From Dactylellina haptotyla (Eukaryota; Ascomycota; Orbiliomycetes; Orbiliales; Orbiliaceae): a stretch of DNA of 64,000 nucleotides. The notes under the pieces were generated by a model that was not told where the DNA came from, made no database searches, and was given only the letters and a program-made list of their open reading frames with translations. The stretch covers positions 2,418,001-2,482,000 of the forward strand of contig CM062381.1 of the NCBI GenBank assembly GCA_031310005.1, given 5' to 3'. Every line of letters begins with the position of its first letter. Position 1 is the stretch's first letter. The position numbers and the translations under genes are program-made. Positions 10,901-23,012 of the stretch are shown here, piece after piece.

Positions 10901-12340
10901 CTACTTTTGATATTTCGCAAATATCTGCTTAACCGTCTCTATTTCGTCATAGGAACCCATGAAAATGCCAGATCTATCATGAATATGGGTTGGTATCACT
11001 TCAAGCATTCGCTTCATGTTGCTGTCAACAGCCTGACCGCCAGCTATAGGATTAATATAAACAGTGATTAGTCTTCTCCCAAAATAATAAAATCTTGTGT
11101 TCCATGGAGTAGTTACCTTGCTCCATTACCATGGCCATTGGAGCACATTCATACAAAATTCTAAGCTTTCCCTTCGGACTCTTTTTATCTGCCGGATAGG
11201 CGAATATCCCACCATAGCAGAGAGTTCGGTACGCATCAGCAACCATAGATCCAATGTATCTGGCCGAATATGGCTTCTCTCCCTTCTCCTTGATAGTGTT
11301 AAAATATTCTTTGCAGGCATCGTCCCAATAACGACTATTCCCTTCGTTCACTGAGTAAATCGACCTAGATTTTGGCATTCTCATCTATCAAATATGCCAG
11401 AAATTAGTATAAAAAAAATTAAATTTTTTTTAAAAGAAAAAAAAAAGGGGGGGGTTGCGCTGATGAGTACAACTGGTAGTTCGATATTACAAGAAGCACT
11501 TACATTAGGGTGTGTAAGAATGAACTCTCCCAGTGCATTATCTAGAGTAAATCCATTGACGTTCCCTCCTTTCACCGTTAATACTAGGTTTGCCGAGGCA
11601 CCATACATCGTAAACCCAGCAGCAACCAATTCCGTTCCTGGTAAGAGCACATCTTCGGCTTTCCCTTCCGCATCGTCGTCAAGTCGAAATATGCCGAAGA
11701 TGGTGCCAACGGAAACACCAGCATCCAGGTTAGACGAGCCATCAATAGGATCGCAGACAACAGCGTATTTGCCAGCCCCTTGGAAAACCAATGCTTCTTC
11801 TTCTTCCTCCGAGACGAGGACTTTCACCTTACCCGAGCTTTTCATACTATTTACAAATATCTCATTTCCAATCACATCAAGCTTCTTCTGCTCATCGCCG
11901 GTTTTGTTTTCGGACCCCGCTAAACCGACAAGATTTATTAGTGTCGCCCTTCGAATATAATACCTATATAACATAACCATCAGTTGTCATTGTTTGATTG
12001 GCTTAACTGAACCCTACAAAGCTCTTTACAATATGTACTCTACATAAACACATTGTTGCGAAGGGATATTTTGATTAATGGGATTATCTGTGAGGGCACT
12101 TACGCTATGCTCTTGAAGGAAAACTGCAAGGCGTGGCAAAGTAGTCTATAAATACGGACACCGGTTATACATTGAATATTATGAAGCATGCTCGAAAAGG
12201 CTCACTAGAATAGCTTACGTAAAATCACCAGTCGCGGCAGTGCCTATTGAATGTTGGGTTTCGGTAAGATATCTTGTGAGTGTAACGATATCGGTCTGGA
12301 TCTCGCTATTAACTTTGAAGCCATTCCCGTTTGGTTCCAT
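10901..12340 (-). CDS. FBP1: Fructose-1,6-bisphosphatase
   Basis: Gluconeogenic enzyme hydrolysing fructose-1,6-bisphosphate to fructose-6-phosphate in the cytosol. Exons (minus): 12340-12219, 12145-12104, 11963-11504, 11384-11117, 11043-10901 (344 aa). Signatures: [32 protein letters not shown] (spread over three exons), the metal site [55 protein letters not shown] and [11 protein letters not shown]. The ATG at 12340 follows no other in-frame Met and gives the expected length. The intron 11385-11503 contains a long A run followed by a G run (plus strand near 11430-11455). The C-terminus ([19 protein letters not shown]) is family-like but divergent from common Pezizomycotina versions. Confidence 0.95.
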
Positions 12341-15300
12341 GTTGTGTTATGTGGTGCCGCAGCGACCGTTGACAGAAGAGTTGGTAGATGTATGGTAGAA
12401 TGTAGGTGTTCAAGGGAGATTGTAGTATCGCATTCGAAATCGAAGATAGGGGAGATTGATGGAGTCTAATAAATAGGATTGAAAGTATGTATATAAAAAC
12501 AGGTTATTTGAAAGTTTCGCGCAGGTGGGGCTTGGTAAGTGCCTCAATGGCTTCCAGGGCATGTCAAGCAACTTTATAGAATAAGTCTCAAGTAAGAATT
12601 ACTTAAGTACGGTTGTCTTAGCCAACCATGCCTGAAATCGTCCCGATGGCAAGCGGCATTTTAAAGCTTCGGGTCCGTCTGGTTTTCGGAAGCTTTCCGA
12701 GAAATAGGTTGCAACCCGCATTCATCGGGCCTCCTCGGATTAAGAATAGCGGGTGAATGGCGTAACTTGGTTAATTCTCCGCTCTTGCGAAAGGTTACTC
12801 GGTATAAACGAATGCTTCGGGACCAACAGGGGCTTTCTGGTTTTGCTCTCTCTTCAACGCTGTGTAATCGATATGCAAGCTCATTTACTTCTAATATTCG
12901 TCGTGTACGAGGCGTATCTATGCTCCCTATCTCGACTAGCAGCCTCTGAACTGCGGAGCGAATTTTTCCGAACGCTTCTCATTTATCCGTTAATGATTTC
13001 ATCTTGCAAGGTCCAGACTTTTTTCGTAGAGACACATTCCCTGATAGAAAGAAACATGGATCGCGCCCGCATTATCATGTGCTTGAAGTGCATGTGCCCA
13101 TCAGCTTTCCTGGTGGACCGACCTGCCCAGAACGGGCACAGCCGTCAGTGTCATCTGGTGGCTGTGCATTGAGAGTTGCACTACGCTATGTGGCGTCGAC
13201 CGCCAAGATCTGGTCCACACAAAAAGTCTTCTTCTCTTCGCGTCTTCGCAAAAAATTTCTCTCTTCTTCCCATCACCTTTTCTTGAAAAAAAAAAAAAAA
13301 TCTTCCTTGTATTTCCTCACCCACAGCATCTTAAGTTCAAGTGTGTTAAAAGTAAGTGTCAATAGATTTTAAACTTACCCCAAAGCTCTCCAAATCCCCA
13401 TTTACCATTTCTATCATGATGACTCCAACACCGATTTATAACTAGAGTCTTTGACCTTATTTAAAAGGGAATGAAACTCAACGTGCGCACGTCAGTCTGA
13501 TTGCAATTTCTTATTGCTTGTGTATCCACATGTATTCTATCCGATATTTGTGGCATCACAATCTTACGGCTTGAAAATTTTTCTCTAGCCTCCTTGAATT
13601 CAAAAGCAATCTATCAAACTAACAACACCTTTCAAGACTAGGTTTACCGATGCTGACCTCAAAGCCGGATACCTCTCGAATCTTTGAAAGACGAAATCCC
13701 ACCCTTGCACGGATTACCACCATGTAAGATAGTCTACCCTTAAAGTACTCTTTACTTCCTCGACGCATCATGGTAGATCTTTCAATGATGATCTTTATAA
13801 ACAATTATACGCAAATGGAAATTACCGTCCAAACTCTCAGATTGAGAGTGGTGCGGATACAAAATGGCTAAATCCTGATATCTTTTGGCTACTTGATGGC
13901 ATTATTTTATCCTGATTTTTTTCCGTCATCAAAGTTGGCATTTATTAATTCCTATCTAGTATATCAATGCAGGGTTTTTTTATTTCGTCTGTTTACCATG
14001 CGGGACGCAATCCATAGGGGCATATGTATCATGTTCATCAATAAATGCGCGAAGCTTTTACCTGCTATCGCGTGATATGGCAGAGCTTGTTGCCTGTCAC
14101 TAGCGAACTATTGTTCCTCGGTTTCCTGGTATGTTGCCACCGATCTCACTTCGATATGCAATGCTTGAGAAGCAAAATGATGAAACTGCACTGGGCACCG
14201 ACATCCTTAAGGGTGATATAATGAGCCGAGATGCAAATTTCGTGGCAGGCCTAGAAAACCTCGCCGACTGATCTATGCTCCTTTGTTCAGACGAATCTGC
14301 ATTCAGAACTATTCTACTTGAACCTAAACTATGACTAACACATATTATAGTAGCTCCAGAGAACTTGATGGTTCAGGTTGCATTTTGGTTAGCCCCCCCC
14401 CCCTCCAGACCAGTCCTATCTATCTCCAAGATATACCTTTGCTGTTACCTGATGAAATTTTGATGACGAGTCTTATTCGGGTTTCCGATGACGAGAACAT
14501 TACTCTTTTACCATTCATGCAACTCCTGAAACAAACGCTATCTATTCTCCACTCATTTCCCTTAGTTCCTGACTGTTGATATATCCTTGGTCTAACATAA
14601 TCCCTATAGCCGTTCAATTACAACTGGCCTGGCAAACTTAGTCTATCGATCTATTACAACTCTACTATTGTTATCATTATTTCTCGGCATAGAAAGGTAG
14701 GATTCTCCACTCCCTATAGACCACGTCAATAAGTACCCAATTTTATTCATGATGACTCAAATCCAAAAATGACAAGCATATGTCGGAGCGCTTCGCATTG
14801 GCGAAAACAGATGTAGCTGAAACCACCTCACCCTTCTCGTACCCTCCTTGTTCCCAGACGGCACCTCTTTTTCTTATTCTGATAGATTGCTAATGGTTTC
14901 TGAATATAAAGTGTATTATTTAGTGAGACTTTGATATAATTTGCCGGTTTTCCAAAGGTAAATCTCCCCCGCTCTATCGCATACCACGTGTCACTTCATA
15001 TGATGATCACTTGTTTCAATTTCTCACGACGGTCAACATAGCCAGCCCAAATCAAATCTGGTGTTGATGAGAATCCCCCATGACCGGGGTCGAATCTGAT
15101 TTTGCTTTCTTCCAGAAATGTGGTTCCCAACTTTTAGAGTCCAGAGTCAGCATAGAATATCTCCCGCTGACCCGGTGTGACTCTCGATTCATAGATTACT
15201 ACAATTATGAACGGCTCATTTCAGCAAAGACGTAAGTTGGTATGGAGTGGAAATGTACCGAACTTTATGGCGCATAGCCGTATTTTTGGTTGCATAAATA

Positions 15301-15831
15301 TTTAATACAAGCAATACCAATACATCAGAGACGCTAGCAATACTAGGGGTATTCTTGCAACATTATAGATGTTTAGGCTGAAGTATTGGGACGCAAATTG
15401 GTCTTACTATTACTACCAATATAGTTGCAAATACAAAAATTATATAAAACAAGTTCAGTCACACTTTGTTGTATCTATTATTTATCAATTGGTTGTTATA
15501 TCCAAAGGACATCCGGACTCAGCTCTCTCAAAGCTGAAATCTCTAGTTGCTCGTAGGCTACTCCACAAAACTTAGGTACCCTTCTTCCATCTGGTATAGT
15601 ATATATATCTAATAGATAAGTAACATGAGAATCATGAATTCACTCTCTTTTCAGCACTAAGAGCATATAATGTCCTCAAAATGCCTATTAACATGTAACC
15701 CATTCTACCACGTCATGCGGATACTTCTCTATACGCAAAACTCTTCCAAATGCTTGAAATATGAAGTCAATACCAATGTTCAATGAAAAAAACCTTTCAC
15801 ATCATGAAATTGAAGGTTGCTATTCCAGCAA
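12341..15831. other. Gene-poor region
   Basis: 3.5 kb without a supported gene. Open frames over 100 codons (for example 12753-13172) start at non-ATG codons and have no recognisable motifs or splice context. Local features are a poly-A run near 13286-13300, a C run near 14394-14403 and AT-rich DNA from 15250 to 15800. It may hold degenerated coding sequence (see the 14104-14271 fragment). The first 200 bp presumably form the FBP1 promoter. Confidence 0.5.
14104..14271 (+). other. Possible orphan exon or coding relic
   Basis: A 55-codon open stretch that reads unusually protein-like (including RFPGMLPPISLRYAMLEKQ and DILKGDIMSRDANFVAGLEN), with an ATG at 14131 and TGA at 14269. Upstream there is an in-frame TAG at 14101. 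I do not recognise the family and cannot find convincing flanking exons, though an intron-like end with a CTAAC branch motif lies at 14334-14350. It may be a relic of a lost gene. Confidence 0.25.
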
Positions 15832-16170
15832 TTACATGATTGGTGTACTTTGAAAAATTGCTTTTGCAGGTGCAACAATTACACCAGCAGCTTTCGCAAA
15901 CTGGCTCTCATTGACCGAGAACTGATATGCACGCTGGGCTGCTGCTTCGCGAGCAAGAACCTCAGACTCCGATACGTTCTCACAATAGTACTCTCGATGA
16001 TTGACACGGACTATACAACTATAGCCGCCACTGCACTGGAGAACTTCGTAGTGCGGATCTGGCCATCTTCTGCGACGGCAGAGACCTAAGTAGGGTGTCA
16101 GTTCGTTTAACAAAAGTCGAGGGTCAACCAAAGAAACCCAATTCGGAGTCGAAACTAAAGCCTCTAGTTT
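15832..16170 (-). CDS. Small double-stranded-RNA-binding-motif-like protein (start not resolved)
   Basis: A minus-strand frame of 112 codons ending TAA at 15832. The core from LLLNELTPYLGLCRRRRWPD through PHYEV, GYSCIVRVNHREYY and SEVLAREAAAQRAYQF has the alpha-beta-beta-beta-alpha order of a dsRBM. The frame has no ATG; it opens just after CCTAG at 16171-16175, a plausible acceptor, so a short upstream exon with the start codon is likely. A second possible acceptor lies at 16086 (CTTAG). I could not find an upstream exon that keeps phase, so the gene is either incompletely modelled or 5'-truncated. dsRBM assignment is by pattern, not alignment. Confidence 0.5.
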   Translation of the reverse strand, partial: KLEALVSTPNWVSLVDPRLLLNELTPYLGLCRRRRWPDPHYEVLQCSGGYSCIVRVNHREYYCENVSESEVLAREAAAQRAYQFSVNESQFAKAAGVIVAPAKAIFQSTPIM

Positions 16171-18844
16171 CTAGGTAGAAATTGGATGGGATCGGGTTCA
16201 ATTATTTAGAAAAATGGCAGGCATACTTGAAAGATATAAGATGTAATACATTTCTTGTTGATATATTTTGTCTCGTAAACCAAACGCTGGACACTATAAA
16301 TACCCGATAAATACTTTATCGAGGGGTGTGCCTGGGCCTAACAATGCTTGGGTGGATATATCGGTAATATCTATCGATGGAGGGTATATTGATATCGACA
16401 ATGACAGTACGGTTGAGAGGAAAATGTGCTCTGAGAAGTTGGGCCTGGGTAGACAGACTTCCAATTCCGGAGTGAAATTATATATATATATAATAAAGAT
16501 CTCCGATTGGTCGGATTAGGGACAGTTGTTTAGTCCTAAATATGGTCAGATGAAGACTTTCTTTGGGGTGTACTTTCAAGGTCTAGGGTTTCATTTGATT
16601 TACCTGAAAGTAAGGTCAAAAAGTCAAAGGCCGGGCTGGAATGAAGTCGGAATGAGCTCAAATTAGGGCTTAGTTTAGTTGTATACTAGTTTCAAGTCCG
16701 AAGGGAAGCAAGAGATGAGTGAAAGATAAACTAGAAGAATCAAACGAGGCTCAATCGTAATTGATAAACAATAAAAGAACTTGCACTGGCGGTGTTATCA
16801 AGTGTAGATTAATGGGAGACTGCATGGAAAACAACGTGGTAATTATATCATATTCTTAAATAGACAAAACTCTGTCCATGTTTGATTTGATATTGAGACC
16901 AGATCATGAGTCAATGCAACTTGGAAGCGGAAATCCCGTTCGTTTGCCTCTAGTACTCTTTGTTTTGGTACTTTGCCTCAAAACAAGGGCATTGGTATAC
17001 TGACATGCATAACTATCGTAAAAGTTTGGGTACGCCCTCTAAGCCGCCAACTGCACCAAGACTTATGCAAACAATTTGCTAGCTTCAACCGATGCAATCG
17101 CAGGGGGCAAGTTGCGAGAAGCATCTGTCGGAATGATCGAAATGCAATCCCGCAATGCTAAACGTTGGGGTTTACCAGCCGCATAGTTTCCCCACGATTG
17201 ACACCGGGCAACCGTTTTTTACATTGGCAATTCCTTTGGTAGCGCCTGTTTGCGCGTGTGGGAAGAACTGCTGTCCAATGGTGGAACCAAGAAATAATTT
17301 AAGAGGAACGGTGGTTTAAAGTGATGTATTTTGATATCAATTGGTGGCTAATTAACTTATACATACCAATTAAGCGTTTCAACTATCGAATTACAGACGG
17401 TTTCCCCGTTCTCTCGAAGGGATGAGGGTGGTGGTGTTCAGCGAGGATGTAGGTCGGGCGCAATCTTGCAGACTGAACTGGGCGAAGAGTTTGCTGCTTT
17501 GTCTGCAGAGCATAGGGGCAGAGGTGTGCAGGGAAAAGGTAGCTCTGGTCCCATTATACCAACCGCTTCTGCAGCTATCTTCGACATGTTTGCATTGCAT
17601 ATTTGGAGCTCCGGTTGCATGTGTGAGACGAATGATGTGCATGGTGCTTGATCAGGGAACATTGGCAGGTGTTGCTAGCTTGCGGTTATGCAAGATGAGT
17701 TGGCAAAACGCTGAAGCCTGCAAGGGAGAGGAGTTAGGACAGCGTCCACAAAGAGGGGGAGGGAATTGCGGGTTTGCTCTGGAAGGAACGTATAAGCAAA
17801 GGATCTAGGTGAAAGTGAATAAAAAGAAACGACAATAGTAGCTCTGATGATAATCAAGACGCTATATCGACATGGGCGGTCATTGAACATTTGAGACCCC
17901 GGCATATCCGCCGTTCCCCAACGGTCTCGGCTAGTAAGCTAAGCTAGTGTTTGTGAAGCGGCTTATCAACCAAAACCTCGGAGCGCCGTATTTCGCCCGC
18001 CACCTCCGTATGAGATTGTGGCCCCTTATAACCCTAGGACCCTCATAGTTTGCTTTCGTTCACTATGTTCCAAACTTATTAAGCTATGGGAAGTTTACAC
18101 CTTCTCCCAGCTCGTCTCGAGGCGCGCCGGCGCGAGGTGAGAAACATGCTATTGATCAAACAAACCTCCCTGCAGCTTCTGGCGGTGGGGTCGTTCTATT
18201 GTTTGTCTTATGCGTTGAGGGTTCAGGCTTAAACACATCCATTGGCTTTTGGCAGCAATCCGGCGCATGCAATTCCGGTTCAAACAAAAAAAACAATTGA
18301 GCTCGAGCTCGAGTATCAGTTTATCGGTGGAAGGAGAAATAGTCTCGATGACCCCGATCTTGCGTTGCAATGAAAGAGAAAAGGAGTGGGGGGCAGTGAA
18401 AATGGCTATCTAGAACTTCTTTTCAAAGACTGCTTTGGTTGCAGTCCGATTGTCAACCTGCACCTCAACATCATTCCTTAATTTGCCACGGAAGACAATG
18501 GCTCATTCCGTGACTGTTGGGAACACCACCAGGCGGGGTATTTACGATGTCCTAGTTTCTTCTATTTGGGGAACACTCATTCTGGAATCACTACTACAAG
18601 ATCTACGATAGCGCATGAGATGATAGATAATAACTTCGGAAGGAAGCACTTTAATTTGTTTGTTTAGGTCTTCTAGTAAAAGACTTAAACAGAAAGAGGA
18701 CTAATGTATTGATTCTTAGAGGTCCAAAGCTACCATTTGTCCTAAAAAGAGTGTGAGAGGGAAGGAGTTACAAAGAGGTATGTATTTATCCAATGGGCAT
18801 TTGTAGTGAAAGAGAGAACAAATCGATATGTTGGATAATCCCGT
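16171..18844. other. Gene-poor region
   Basis: 2.7 kb with no supported gene. Overlapping frames on both strands at 17391-17808 have low-information composition and no splice context. The right end is presumably the 3' UTR of polyubiquitin. A palindromic GGCGCGCCGGCGCG lies at 18121-18134. Confidence 0.5.
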
Positions 18845-20050
<1,206 letters not shown>

Positions 20051-20677
20051 ATAGCTTGCGGCGGCGGCTGGTGGCTGTTTGCAGCAAGCAGCTGTTTGTC
20101 AGCGAACGTGGTGGAACACACCGGAAGAGCCATTCGCCTTGCGCTTTAGCAACACTGCAACAAAGGACTCATCGTCATCGTCCGTACCTGGTACATATCC
20201 TGGGTCAGCCTCTCACCGGGCGGACTAGCGGGGTCGTGGTGACTCCTCCAATCCGCCAGCTGTGCCCAAGGTACATGTACACGAGCGTACGCAGGCATAC
20301 ATCATTCATCTGTTCTATCCATGCACACGCACTAGCAAGGATCCGAGTCAGGCGGTGCACGCCGTGTGCGTTCACCACACCAGGCATGCCTTAGTCTTTC
20401 GCTCGCTCCCCGGTCCTGGCCGCCTTGGCAAAGTGTTCCATCAAGTAGGAGCGAAAATGTTTTAGCCTCGCTTGGTAGCAAGAAGACCAGACCGACACAG
20501 CGGACATATCCTCAGTCTAGGGGTACCAGGGTTCAATTGAATCCTGAATAGTGGCGACAACGATGGTGATAAAAATATTTATAGTAAGATTGATCATAAA
20601 TAATAGTAATGCTACTTGCTATCTTACAATACGTGCGTGACTGCTATCAATCAGAAAGGAGACACATATGCCAAAAT
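20051..20677. other. Intergenic
   Basis: About 630 bp between the polyubiquitin promoter and the 3' end of the thiolase gene. No supported gene or repeat. Confidence 0.5.
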
Positions 20678-22212
20678 CTAAGCTTCGTTCACAAACACCG
20701 CCGCCAGACCCATCCCTGTGCCAATGCACATGCTCGTGACTCCAATCTTCTTGTCTGTCCTCTTCAGCTCTGTCATCAATGTTGCGATCTGCCTAGCGCC
20801 AGTGCACCCCAAAGGATGACCGAATGCGATAGCTCCTCCCTTAGGATTGATCTTATTCTTGTCCAAACCGAGCTCGTTAGCGCACCACAAACATTGAGAT
20901 GCGAATGCCTCGTTGATCTCGTAAATATCAACATCATCCTTGCTGATACCAGTCTTTTCAAGGACCTTCGGGATCGCCTTCCAAGGGCCAACTCCCATCA
21001 ATAGTGGTGGGACACCAGCAACCGCCGCAGTGACATATTTCCCCATTATCTTCAGCCCTAGTTCTTCAGCCTTGGACCGCCTCATCAAGAGGACAGCAGC
21101 GGCACCATCTGAAACTTGCGAGGCGTTACCAGCATGAATAGAACCGTCTTTTGCAAAGGCTGGGCGAATCTTGCTAAGAGATTCTGCGGTCATGTTGGGT
21201 CTGATGCCGTCATCCTTTGAGACAGTGATCTTCTTAGTCTCACCAGTCTTGGGGTCCTCAAACGACACAGTGAGAGGGACGATTTCTTCATCAAAGAGAC
21301 CGGATTGCTGGGATTTGAAAGCCTTTTGAAAGGATTCGGCGGCGAAGGCATCCTGTGATGCCCTGCTAATGCCCTTGTCCTTTGCCATTTGCTCTGAAAG
21401 CTGGCCCATAGGAACCTTACAATTCGCTGCCTCGACATTGTTCTCAAGAAGCTCGGAGAATTCGGAGACAGCGCCAGGTCTGGGAAACAAAGGAATTGGT
21501 TAGTCGTAAGACACCAAGGGAGCAAAATGAGGAGGTTCGTACCCGTAGTTTTGTGACATGCTCTCACAGCCGGCGCCAATTCCGATATCGATCATGCCGG
21601 TTTTTATCTGGTTGGCAATGTCGACAACGGCTTGCAAACCGCTAGAGCACTGTCTGTTGAGTGCTCTTACGGCCGTTGAGACTGGGAAGCCAGCAACGAT
21701 CGCAGCGGCACGGAACTCGGTGGCACCCGCACCAGGGGCAAGGACGTTACCAACAGCAATATCCTCAACGAGGGCAGGGTTGATACCCTTTAAGGAACGC
21801 CGGTATATTAGCGTGATCGGTTTACTCACATTTTTCTGGGGACGAGGGAATAACCTACTGACTTGTCAATGACACCCTTCAAAACACCAGCTAGTAGATC
21901 GGCACCGGCTGTGTCCTTGAACCATCCTTTGCCTCCTCTGGTGAGAGCTGTCCTGAGCGCCGAAACGATAACGACCTAGACAAAAAATTAGATAAGTATA
22001 ATTTTCATCCGGTTTTCGTCCGAGAGAAGGTTTATAGGCACAAACATCATCGGGATTCTTGGCAAGAAGAGCATCGCGGGGGGCAGATGGGATGCCGGAG
22101 ATCTGGTTTGACAGCTGTGACAGACGTTGGGCTGGAGGAGGGGAAGGCCGGAGATTAGCATCTTCACACATCGACGTGGAGCGTGAGTCGGTTGTTCGAG
22201 CTTACCAGCCAT
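20678..22212 (-). CDS. POT1: 3-ketoacyl-CoA thiolase, peroxisomal (PTS2)
   Basis: Last step of peroxisomal beta-oxidation, cleaving 3-ketoacyl-CoA to acetyl-CoA and a shortened acyl-CoA. Exons (minus): 22212-22206 (7 nt), 22131-22046, 21975-21859, 21787-21543, 21479-20678 (418 aa). Splicing the 7-nt first exon gives the N-terminus MAAQRLSQLSNQISG, with the PTS2-like nonapeptide RL-x5-QI at residues 5-13. Catalytic features: NRQCSSGLQAV (nucleophilic Cys), NEAFASQCLWCANELG, GGAIAFGHPLGCTGARQIAT (active-site His) and the C-terminal CIGTGMGLAAVF (second Cys). The last PTS2 position is Ile rather than the usual Leu or Ala. It is divergent from the acyltransferase across 800 bp. Confidence 0.95.
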
Positions 22213-23012
22213 CTTTGCGAATGTATACGGATGTACGAGTACTAATGTGTAGGTAGATGGATTGTGTACAGTTTTGGTATACCCGAGAGGGAGAGCGAGG
22301 GCGGCAGAGTCGAGAGAATGGATAGAGAGATACCCTCAAAGGAATCGTACGACGTAGCTACAGCGGATGGGTGTTTTTTGGTGTTCTTAAACTTCTATCC
22401 GGGAAGATGCCTCGCTCGCGTCCGGACGCAGATGCAGTTCGATCTTTATAGTTGGGCAGGTGGATTTCACATGTCAGGAACAGGCAAGCGCACCCAACTT
22501 GCAACTCTCCGCATTCCAAAGCAGTCTAACGCTGCCTCGCGCAGCTTGGGCCCGGCGAGGGTCCGGCAAAGACCCGGCCTGGGGAATCCGAACGAATTGG
22601 AACGAATTCGGGATCAGCTGGACGCTTGAGAATGTGCCCGTGACTGAGCTTCCTTCCTCCTCCCTTCCTCCTCTCTTCCTGTCCTTCCCCTTCGAAAGTC
22701 CCGAGCCGAGGCACATGCCGCATCCTGTGCGATGAGACCCCGGCTTGGCCGGTGTCGAGCTATCCGCCGGGATTTCTTTTCTTTTCTTTTTCTTTCTCTG
22801 TCTCTCTCTTTTTTTTTTCCCGTTGTTTCTTTTATTGTATTTTATTAAGTAAGTAAGTACTTACTTGTTTGTTTTATATTAATTCTTTTTTTTTAACAAA
22901 AAAACCCTCTTTTGCGGCCCAGTGGGCCTCATGGATTCGGTTGGCCGCTCATGTACATCATATCATATCCGCTGCCTGTCAATGCATTGCCTGAGGAATC
23001 CGACCGATCGTG
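22213..23012. promoter_or_regulatory. Divergent promoter region, thiolase / N-acyltransferase
   Basis: 800 bp between two divergent starts. It contains C/T-rich and poly-T tracts (22770-22825), the perfect 16-bp palindrome AAGTAAGTACTTACTT at 22851-22866, and an A/T run at 22885-22905. Frames within it look spurious. Confidence 0.5.
22851..22866. repeat. Perfect 16-bp palindrome AAGTAAGTACTTACTT
   Basis: Self-complementary sequence in the divergent thiolase/acyltransferase promoter, 147 bp before the acyltransferase ATG. Confidence 0.9.

Noticed and set aside
12753-13172. 139-codon open frame
   Set aside because: Begins at a non-ATG codon, has no recognisable motif, splice partners or protein-like conservation pattern; overlaps another random frame.
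17391-17808. Overlapping open frames on both strands (up to 128 codons)
   Set aside because: Mutually overlapping, low-complexity composition and no family resemblance; most likely chance.
20510-20550. tRNA-like B-box sequence GGGTTCAATTGAATCC
   Set aside because: Flanking sequence does not fold into a cloverleaf and no A-box lies at the right distance.
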